Position numbers and translations under genes: made by a program. A DNA stretch of 64,000 nucleotides from Incurvaria masculella (lineage: Eukaryota; Arthropoda; Insecta; Lepidoptera; Incurvariidae): assembly GCA_946894095.1 (NCBI GenBank), contig OX335641.1, forward strand, positions 13,038,501-13,102,500, read 5' to 3'. Each line of letters begins with the position of its first letter. Within the stretch, counting starts at the first letter, position 1. Below the pieces are notes generated by a model. The model was not told the origin of the DNA. It was given only the letters and a program-made list of their open reading frames with translations, and made no database searches. Below, piece by piece: positions 33,301 to 44,900 of the stretch.

Positions 33301-36300
33301 GTCTTAAGGTCGTTTGTGTGACGTGGAGTGTGTTGTTGCAGCGGCAAGCTGGACGCGGGTGCACTGAGTGGTATGAATCCGTCGCGTGTGCACGCGCACG
33401 ACCCCCCCTCCCTTGAGTACCGCGCTCCCGATGCGGCCTATCGGTACGTACTCAATCACATGTGTTTATAGAATATTTTATTATCTCACTGACTGTAATT
33501 ACATTACCTTAAAGAGATAAATACATTGTTGTTATGTGGTTGCAAAAATTGTTACATATAAATAAGATGAATACCATTTTAATACTATTTATAAACTAAG
33601 CTACAAGAGCTGGGAGTGGATACGTAATTCCTATACTTATTTTTATGTATGTTATGTATATTTCTTTTGCGATAATTGGTTCGTGTTGTTGGTATGTTTA
33701 TTGTGTGCACGTCTCATAAAATAAGTGTGTATTTCTATTTCACATCACATACTCATGTACACTTCTTAAACGAATTTTACACACAAATCGTATACACTCT
33801 CTTGTTTTTGTAGGTGATGGTTTAGTTGCAGATGTGCCATCCGGATGATGTTTACATGTAATATGATAGTGTAGTTGTTCCTCAACGACATTAACATAAA
33901 ATAATTTTCTCGAAAAGAACTGGGTGCCATGACAGAATGTTCACCATTGTTAAGCATGTTTATGTTGACATTGATTAAAACACGTAAATATAATGTACTC
34001 CCTATATTTATGAATAAACAGTTTCTAAGCTCACTTATCACAATTAAGTAAGAAGCCTCCAGTGACGACTTTGCAGCTGTTCATATATCTGCTTTGCGTA
34101 GATCTTGGCAGGCCTAAGTTCCTCGAAAAACTGTAAAAAAATAATTACCAAAGTTGTGGTCTATTCTAAAAAATATTATATTAATCGTGATAGTTGGCTG
34201 CTCCCTGAATAAAACACCTTGAAATAAGCACCTGTGCAGCCTTTGTCTACATCAAGTTCATGGTTATGCAGAAAGTCCCGCTCAACTCACCATACAAACT
34301 GCGAAAGAAGATCACGCACATATTACTTGTCAGAGATCCCAAATTTTGCTCAAAATATCTTTATTTGATGGAACTAGATGTCTGATGACCGTTGGCATTG
34401 TAAAATTGTGTTTGGTTTCCAAGTTATAATGTCCGAAAGTTTGGATTTTTCGCGCGTTTTATAATAACTTTGGGGGTAGATTACGCAATGATAAAGTAAG
34501 AACATCTTAAAAAGATTAGTCATCAGACATAGCTTATTTAATCAAGATTTATAATCTATTTGGTTTTATTAGATATTTGACTACAGCGGTCGTGGTTTAC
34601 TTTTAGCTATAAGTTGTTTTGTAATAAAAATTTTCGTAAATCTTACCAAATCATACACTATACACATTTTATTTTTTGTGGACATGTTGCATCTTCCTCA
34701 TCACGGAGCCTGTCTTTTTCTTTGAAACAGAGAAGGTCCCAGAGCGCAACAGCACGGTTTTGTACCGTGCCCGCGATTGAGTTAGTCCCGCCGGGTTGGG
34801 CGCCTTAAGAATGCATTAAGAATCGGGGCATGTAACTAGGTCTGCGGAGAACGCGTGGCGCGGCAGCGGCGGAGGAGGCGGAGGTGGAGGGGGCGGTGGG
34901 GCGGCGGTGCGACCGACGCATGCGCGTGGCCCCTCGCTTCCCAACTCTGACTACTCTAAATATAGGTAATTGAGTGCAATGTTTTAGTAGCGAGAAATTA
35001 TGAAAATGTATGGATACATTTTATTGGTAATTTGTAGGTTTATGACCGACGACTACTAGATAATCCGAATTAATGTGAGTACTTCTCTGGTCATGACCCA
35101 TTCTGCTAGGCCACCCGGGCATGACACTCTACTTTCTCAGGCCCTGTTGCAGAAGGAGACATAAATATGTTAAAATCAACGTTAACCTATGATTAAAACC
35201 TGGTCAGGAAATATTTTGCGTGAAAATATTTACACTAATGTTTTCCAGTACCAATGACACGAACAGACACGTTAAAATACGCTCAGGAGACTATTTAGTG
35301 CAATGAACATTTGATTTTACACATCCTGAATTCATAAGCGAACTAACTACTATCACTAATATGTGGCATATGGATCAGTTTCAGTTACCACTCCCGTCCT
35401 TCCTTACTCGCTGTCGCGGTTCATCAATTATTGTTAAAGTTACGCTTAAATTCTACTTCAAACTGTGGAAAGTTACTTTTTGCAGTCAGTTTTGAATACA
35501 ATATTAATAAATACAAGAAAAATGTCACCAATGATTAAAACTTAAGTTAACTTTTGCAGTTTGCTGAAGGTTGTCAGACATGTATGTGGCTTATGAGGGG
35601 CAGGCTGGCGCTGAACTAGCTTACAGGCTTGGGTTGGCTAGAGTAGCACTAGCAGACTATCTTTCATTTAATGTGCTGGTACCAACCTGGGTGGGTTAAC
35701 CCTCCAGCCTACTATCATATGTAAGTGACCTACAGAATTAATATTTAATTTGACGGCTTACCTCACGTATTGGGAGCAGGACCTACAGCTTTACGATCTT
35801 AGTTTTACATGGGTCAACGGTCATTGAGCCGCAAGATGTCAGACCACCAAGGCTGGCAATCTCTAGTACTGTATAAGTGTTGTCGGATGTTCCGTAGCCT
35901 GCACGCGGCGCCGGCCGATTACGCGCGCGGCGGCGGCGGCGGCGGCGGCGGGAGTGGGGGAGGCGGCGGGGGTGGGGGTGGCGCGCCGCCCTACAAGCCG
36001 GTGCCGCCGCCCAAGCCCAAGCATTACCGGCAGCCGGCGGGCGAGCCCCTGCCGCCGCCGCCCGCAGCGCCGCCCTCCGCCGCACACCCGCACCACCATA
36101 AGTCCTACTCGCACGGCAACGGGGTGAGTTCTATTGTTGCATTTTGATTATATTCTAATGACACCCTCATGTCGTAGCCGCAAGATGAATATATGATTGG
36201 CTATCGTGTCACATCTTAAATATGATGTATTTACGAAACTTTATTGTATGGACATACATATCATCGGAAGACGTGCAACAGATTTCATGTTCAAATAATT

Positions 36301-38952
36301 TATTTTGAGTAGAATCGCAATAAATTATTTTTCGATTCTAACAAAATCGTTTGGATCCTCCAAAACGATTAATTTACTTTTTTTGGAGGATCCAAAAGAT
36401 TTTGGAGCTGTTGGTGGTTTTAGTCACTTACCGTGATAATGTTTTGTGCAGTCACTGGAAACGAACGCGGCGGCTGCGGGGCAGCGCGCGCCGCCCAGCA
36501 ACGGCTACTCGTACTACGGCGCGGGTGGCGGCGGTGGCGGAGGGGGAGGCGGAGGTGGAGGGGGCAGCGGGGGAGGCGGAGGGTGGCAGCACGCGCACGC
36601 GCACTCGCACTCGCAGCCCGACCACTACGCGCACCATCGCTACTCGCACCACCAGGTACTGCAACCCAAATTGATTGCGCTGAATGGCGGCATGCACTTA
36701 GCCGACAAATGGCCCTGTCGTTATAAGCATTGATCTGTGGCTGGCTTTTTTATGATAAAGTTCTCACAGACAGTACAGGAAAGTAGGTGAAGCTCTTGTT
36801 CTCCAGTATTTTAAATGGAGGCAGTAAAATGAAGTTCACAACAGGTACAATTCAAGTTTGATAGGCAAAGGTCATCAATTATTTTTATTGCCATACCAGT
36901 GTGCTGTGTGGTTTCCAATAAAACGTTACAATTTGTCCTACTGTATTTGTTTCCGATCATGTCGTAAGAGGCGACTGAGGGATTTGTCATGTTTTGAATG
37001 GGTTCCAACACGTAAAAACAATAGTCTTTTGATTAACTAATAAAACATTATATGACTTTCATAGCAGTTGTAATGATTCTCAATAGCAAACACCACCATT
37101 CGATTCTCGTTGTCGTGCATCTCTTCCTTCTATTCATATTTTTAACGTTTATAGTTCTCGTCAAACTGTACTGAGTGTCGTCAGTGAGAATTAAAGTTAG
37201 TCGTATTGGATATTTATGTTCAGATTTATATTGTAATATGTATAGTGTGTATTGTATATATGTTTATATTTAGTTACATTTAAATTTACATTTGTTCTAC
37301 GTAAATATGTTAATATGTAAAACAAATGGAGTCCCAAATATGAGGTCGCAAAGACAGCTCACGACGTAGGTGCAAGTGCACCGTCTAGGTCGATGTTTCA
37401 GTAAGACTGGAGTACCGTGGCGGCGCGGCCCGGCAAGGGGGCGCGCGCGCGGGGGGTGGAAGTTCCCACCGCTCGCAATTGAGGTGTCGGTTGACGGTGT
37501 GTCAGACCGCCACATATTCATCATGTGCATTTATATATTTACTGGATGTGGTGCCCAGCTCCACTCGGGACAATATCGAACATTTCGGAATCAAAAGTAG
37601 CCTGTGTCACTCTCTGGTACATAGACCATATTTATACAAAAAAATAAGTCCATCCATTATACTGTTGCTGTGTGAAAGTGGGACAAACCAACAAACACAC
37701 TTTCGCATTTATAATATTATTATGGCTTACCGGCCTGCTTCAACAGTCGAAAACGGTCACCTATCCAGAACCCGACTGCATCCAGAGTTGATATCCTAGA
37801 ATTGGTTACCTTGTTGACAGCATTAAGCTCAATAAGGAATGAGGAGGAAGATGACAGGGTGTGTTTGTGTGCAGAGTACCTACGGCGGTGCTCCGCCCCA
37901 GTCCCCGCCGTACGCGGGCCCACCGCCGGCCAAGCTGCACCCCGGCGCCGGCGGCGCGCCACCCGCCGCGCCGCACAACCCCAACCACATCGGTGAGTGG
38001 TCCTCACTGATGGCTGTGTCGATATCGTGCCCACTATGTGCAGTGCAAACAGATGGTTTGCCACGGAACAAAAGTAATTTCGACCGGGTATTGTTCTGAT
38101 GACTGATAGTTGTTTGGCCATGTGCTTATGGGACTAGTTCTTTAGATATATGCATTTATGTTTCCTTAATTTTTAACGAAATCTCACCCTGGGGCAGGTT
38201 ATGGCTGTTATTAAAAAAAATATCTTAATTTTGGATTCATAAAATTTTGTTGTCTTTGCAACATATCGTTTTAAGGTTGTTTTTTATATAAAATGCAACA
38301 TTGGGCGTACGCCAGACCTTCACCTAAAGGTGCTCGAGGATGTCCATGGTCTTTCGACGTTCTTGAGGACTGCAAAAACGAGGTCAGCCAGCCTGGTGAT
38401 TTTTCACACCATTTTAAGTTTAGATTATACATTGTGGAAAATCACCGGGCTGGCAGTGCAGTGCATTCCATAGTTTACCGAGGCTATTGAGGCTTTTTTT
38501 TACATAGAAACTCAATAGACCTGTTATCTGGTTAATTATAGCTCTGTGGGCTCTCAAGCTATGCCTATAGGTTTTTTTTATGCAACCTGACATGGATGGC
38601 TAATGCCACACAACTACCGTTATGATATTAGCCCAATACACCACATTCCCGAGGGAATTAGGTGCCATGCCAGGACCCTTTTATGAGCACGGTTACATTG
38701 AACTGGGTGGAAAACACGGACAAATTTTCATTGTCGCTTCGACCATCTTTTTATCCAATGCGATGCTACCAAACCTAGCAGGGGAAGGGGACCTACATTA
38801 TTACATGGATTCCAAACCATGGAGCAGCTCGCATTCGTGACGAAATGCACTTATCGAACTCAGAAAGAGAAAGAAAGTGGTGCATGTCCGGGACGAGGAA
38901 TTGAACCCAGACCTCTGGTACAATCCCCGCGTCACTAGGCTGCGAGAGCTTT

Positions 38953-38992
<40 letters not shown>

Positions 38993-41900
38993 TTTAAAAT
39001 GTAGGAACCACTTTAGGGAAGGATCGTTTACTAGACGTCAGCCGATTTGCTTAATTTCCCTGCTGATCCAACTGGCTCTTAAGTCTGGACAAAGCAAACA
39101 TTTTGGTCGTTGGTACCTGCAGACCTCGCCGGCAGCCGCGAGCAGCGCGGCTCAGCCTTCGAACTCTATCGGAAACCCCAACACGTGCACAGCCTCAGGT
39201 GAGTGACACACATATATATCCCAACACACCCTCACACATTCATAAACATCCATACATACGTCTTACTCCTCGTAATTTTGGCGCTCTGTGCCGTGATTTA
39301 GCGGATACACAGGTTTCCGAAACCTCTGCATGCATGTCTCCGTGCCATCCAGGGTAATTCTCAAAGAGCGACTCAATCGATAACGGAATACTTCCGTTTG
39401 TCTCGAATGGCGCCAGTGATACAACCGACCCTGCCCTATCGATCGAGTCGAGCTTACAGAATACACCCCAGAAGGCGCGCCCTATACAAGTTGCTCTAAC
39501 ATGCAAGCACTCATTCGCTTCTCAGATGACTAACAATTGTCTTGGGGCCCAAATAGTTTCTGGTTGTGTATGTGGTTTACTATGTTCAAGTATATATAAC
39601 TTATATATATTTTTGGGGATAGTGTATAGTATGTTATGCGGAAATAACATTGTATATTTTGTAATTTAGTTTCCGGACTGAGTCGATGAACAAAGAATGA
39701 GTTTGAACAATATTGGCAGTGCGTGTCTGCATTTTAGTGCATTTGTTTACGAAGCATATTGAATTAACTTGTCTTCTCACCGATTTCATATTGTGAAAAA
39801 ATATGTGCAAATTGATCCCTAGGTGAGGATATTTTTAAGCAATCTTAACGCGTTATAGTGTTTCATAACATTTGTTAAAATCTGGAAATAAAAAAAATAA
39901 TTCTACATTGTAATATTTTTTTACCATTTTGGCTCTTTGTCCTTTCTTTTTCAATTTAGCATGTAGTATGCATTGATTTTTTAAATGATCACATATTATG
40001 TATTCATAGTTAAATCTCTCAACTTATGGTTCGTCGTCCTTTGGAATGTGTTCAGTTCAGACATTTAAATCAATATGCTTCAATAGAGTAGCAAACAAAA
40101 TTTATCAAAATCATCTCATTTAAATAATTTAGATTTCACCATGGACACCTCGACATTAAAGGAACTACATGCACCAAAACATGACTCCCACAGAATAATG
40201 CAAGTGCAAAACCATATCTCTGTCCTACTGGTCAAGTTTTGATACACGGCCTGTAAGTCGGTTGCCGGGCTGCTTGATGCCACGCCGCACCACGTGTCGA
40301 GGTGTCTGCGTGTGATGTGCGTAACGAGTGGTTGTGGGTTCCCGCAGCGCGCCGGACGCCGCCGACGCTCACCTCTCGCCCAAAACCAAAAAGAAACTCG
40401 CAAAAAAACCGTCCTTCATCAAGAACGCTGTGCTCGACCTGTTCCGATCCAAATCGAGGCACAAGGTGACGCGCCAGCAGTCAATGTGCGAGCGCGCGCC
40501 CCCCTCCCCCGCACACCCCGCCGCCGCCTCAGTGCACCTACAGAACACTCGAGTGCGGAACCAGCTGCTCGCACGGAGCAACTCCTCGTGCGAGCCGCAC
40601 GCGTCGAGACCGACCCTCAAGCGGCAGAGCTCTTTCTGCGACCCGCGGGGGGACCCCTCCGCCGGAGCGGAGCCGCGCCTGCGCCGCCAGGCGTCGCTCG
40701 GCGAGATGCAGCGCCCGCCCGCCGACCCGCCGCTGCGCCGACAGCGTTCCCTCATCGAGTACACGCGACGCCCGCGACAGCATAATCTCTTCGCGGACAT
40801 CGACCCTGTGTACCGACGCACCCACGACACATTCTTTGCACGTCCGGACGGGGCGGAGCTCGGCACGGATCCTATCCCGAAGCCCCGGCGCACGTACGCC
40901 TCGCCTTATGGGCAGCTTCCTCCTCCGCCACCGCCGACCGAATCCGAGAGCCCATACGGTGCCACAACTCGCGAAAGTCCATACGGATCTGTAACGCGCG
41001 AAAACCCTTACGGATCCACCACAAGCGAAAATCCATATGGGTCCACCATACGGGAAAACCCGTACGGATCCAACACACGGGAAAGTCTATATGGATCTAC
41101 AACACGCGAAAGCCCATACGGATCCACCACTCGTGAAAGCCCATATGGTACGATTCCTGTATCCTCTAATGAAACTCCATATGGCACACGGCAAGAAATG
41201 AATGCCTCTTGCCACTCCGATTCGATCTATGGGGAATCACCTTACGGCACCCGCGAGCAAACGTCGAGACAGAGAAGCTGCTCGGAGAGCCCTTACGCCA
41301 CCAAAGAGGAAATGCTTCGGCAGAGGTTCTCAGAGTCGCCGTACGCGACGCGCGACGAGTCGCACCGACAGAGACAGGAGCCGATCTACGGGAGGCGGAC
41401 ATACGAGCCGCCCGGCGACTCCTGGCACGAGAGTCCTTCCGCCTCCCGAGCTGAGTGCCGGCGGGTGCGGACACCCCTGGAGCCTAAGTGCACGAGCGAG
41501 CCCCCCGGCGGCGGCGCGGTGGAGCACCCGGCGCGACCGGCTTCCGCGGAGAGCGCGTACGTTTCGCGCCAGGAGATCCTCTCACAGAAGGCGGCGCTGC
41601 TAGCGGGTCGCGAACTCGCTGCCGCCGGCCGCCTCGAGGACAAACTCGAAATCATTAAACAGCGCAACCAAGCCAAGAAAGAGCTCATCTATCAGTCGCG
41701 GCGCGAGGTCAACGACACGGACTCGATTAAGATCCGGGAGCCCGTCTACGTCTCGAAGCGAGAGCTCAAGGAGAGCGTGATATACGAGTGTCAGCAGGAG
41801 ACGCCGGCGGTCGGGGAGGGGAGCGAACGCGGCAGCCCCTACGAGCTGAGCGACGCCAACCACCTGTCGCGCCGCGAGCCCGCCGCGACGTCGCCGCCGC

Positions 41901-44900
41901 CGGAAGCCTTCCACGAGATCGACTTCGCCGCTCTCAGGCTGACCGACTCCAAGACGGACACTGAGAAGGAGAACTGCCTCAAGCTCGAGGGTAGCGTCCT
42001 GAAGGGCGAGCCTATGTACTCACCGCGGCTGCACGGCAAGGGCGCGGAGGGTGGCTCCGTGGACACGCCCTACGCCTCCGAGTGCAGCATGAAGTTCGAC
42101 AGCAAGCCGCAGAGCACGCCGTACGCGTCGCAGGACCTCGGTTGCGGCGGCGGCGGCGGCGCGGGCGGGAGAGGAGTCACATTCTGCGAGGACATTGCCG
42201 AGTCTTCTCAGGAGGGGGCGGAGAGCTCGGGAGCGGGCGAGACCACGGTGGTGGTGGCGGCGGCGGAGGGGCCGCACACCACGTGGGGCATCTTCGACTG
42301 CGCCGGCGGCGTGCTCGAGGACCGGCAGTGGGGCGTCTCGCTGGTGATACCGCCCAAGGCGATCGCGCCCGGCGTCAAGCAGAAGGTTTACTTCACGGTG
42401 TCGGACCCGCGGCACAGCGGCCGCGCCGGTGGGCCCCCGCTCGACATGGACAACGGTAACCGCGCCTCGTCGTACGCCACCTCCCCCGCACCCCGCAACC
42501 CGCACCCTGCACCGACGCCTGCTGCACCCGTAGTGTAGTTTGCATCTGCTGCAGAGATATTGTGAAATTTTTGAAATTATAATTTCACAATGCATACTGC
42601 GGCAATGTAATAACGCAAGCTCCACCAACCTATTATCTATGGGTGATATATTCTACTAGCTGTATGGACATCGATATTATCAAAGCTGCGATATGATAAT
42701 CTCAATATCCTGGCAGATTTTCTTTTTACCATTAATTTAACTTGTCTAGAGAAAGTACAATGTCACTAGTTATATTCTAAGAAACAGAAACAATTGACAA
42801 TCGTCTGGACTTGATCATGTCACGAGTGAGGTCATTATATCACAGCTTTGACAATATAAATGAGACACATTAACAGGTAATACAGTACCACCCAAGTAAA
42901 TGTCGGTCGAGCTTGTGTTATTGCGTTGCTGCCTAACCAGCACTAGCTTCGATGTTGTGTTGTTATGTATTGCTTCCAAATGTGCACTGCAGTTTGAGTG
43001 TTCAGTTCACACACAAAAAACTTGGTCACCAACTTTACTAATTTTGTATTTTGCGGTGGTGGAATTTGAAATGCCATTTGCACGATAGATTTATGTTTTG
43101 AACCATTAATTCACAACCGTTATTAAATCGTTAAGTACATAGTTGCTATGTGGATACTAACTTATTTCAACTTGAAATTATAGAAAGATAATACAGCTTT
43201 GATTTACTAGCTATTAAATAGTGAATTGACCAGACTATTTTTGCATGCACACACACACTGTCATATACTTTCATATTGTTTCACAGAAAATAGATAGAAA
43301 TATTATGTTCTCTGTTTCTCGTGTTTCGTGAGATGTAACGACGGAAAGAAAAGATGAAAAGTGAGATGTAATTTGAAAATATGTGAGTTTACATAATGTA
43401 TTTATTATTTTCCACATTTGTGCTATATGGCTAGAAATACTATTATTACATTTACTATTACCTATTAACACCTGCGATCATTTTAACTGTCCAGAGTTCA
43501 AATGGCCCCTTGCGATGCGACCAACTAAAATTTTCTCCTCATTATAGCCTTCATTTTATTTTAACCAATGTAGTACACACTCTGACTTAGCTATAGTGTA
43601 CCTTGTGTGTAACAATAATGTTCGTGTGAATGTCCATCGATGTGCATACGATTTTGCAGCCGATACCACACAGTGCACTCGTACGTAGAGCTACAACGGC
43701 TGGAGGGGTGGAGATGGCAACGCGACTCGTTAGCCGCCGCCCCACACCTCTCATGATGTACGACCACTCCACACTCTAACGCACTGTACATAGAGTGCAA
43801 TCTCGCCTGCTATCACTCGCCTTATCCTCACATAAGACACTCGTGCTTTGCATGATGTGTGACCGGACCCATTCCACTTTCAAAGGCACTGTGCATAGAG
43901 GGCGATCTCGTCTGCTCTCACTTGCGCACTCTCCAAATTAGACTCCGTGCTTCGCATCAAAAATTTGACCCACTTCACTATCTATCTTGTGCATTCTCCA
44001 CACAATACGTTCGCGCCTCTCAAGGCTTATACCCAATCCAGGCTCTAACGCACTGTGCATAGAGTGCAATCACGTCTACTCTCACTTACACACTATCCAA
44101 ACAAGACACTCATGCTTTGCAAGACGTATGAACCACTCCCCACTCTTAACGCAGTGTGCATAGAGTGCAGTCTCGTCTGCTCTCACTTGCGCACTCTCCA
44201 AATTAGACTCCGTGCACGGCATGAAATATGATCCCACTCCACTATCTAAGCCACTGTAGCTGGAGCACGGTCCTTTCTGCTCGAACTTTTGCATTCTCCA
44301 CACAATACGCTCGCGCCTCTCAAAGCTTATACCCAATCCAGACCTTAAGGCACTGTGCGTAGGGTGCAATCACGTCTGCTCTCGCTCACACACTATCCAA
44401 ACAAGACACTCATGCTTTGCAAGACGTATGAACCACTCCCCACTCTTAACGCAGTGTGCATAGAGTGCAGTCTCGTCTGCTCTCACTTGCGCACTCTCCA
44501 AATTAGACTCCGTGCACGGCATGAAATATGATCCCACTCCACTATCTAAGCCACTGTAGCTGGAGCACGGTCCTTTCTGCTCGAACTTTTGCATTCTCCA
44601 CACAATACGCTCGCGCCTGTCAAAGCTTATACCCAATCCAGACCCTAAGGCACTGTGCGTAGGGTGCAATCACGTCTGCTCTCGCTCACACACTATCCAA
44701 ACAAGACACTCATGCTTTGCAAGACGTATGAACCACTCCCCACTCTTAACGAAGTGTGCATAGAGTGCAGTCTCGTCTGCTCTCACTCGCGCACTCTCCA
44801 CACAAGACACTGTGCATAGAGTGAAAAATCTTTTTCTACTAAGCTCTATGCTTGGGTTTCCGTGCTCATGAACTAGGAATATTTCTGTTGAAAAAACTGC

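Noticed and set aside
36340..36405. Hairpin with GGATCCTCCAAAACGATT-type arms before exon 36452
   Set aside because: Short imperfect arms and no second copy; noted but too weak to call an element.
40294..40893. Long frames on both strands over the start of the big pyd exon
   Set aside because: High GC removes stop codons; only the plus frame joins the ZU5 sequence and fits the splice phases.
43590..44830. A CRISPR-like array
   Set aside because: Eukaryotic context, units of about 100 bp without unique spacers; it is a satellite-type repeat.
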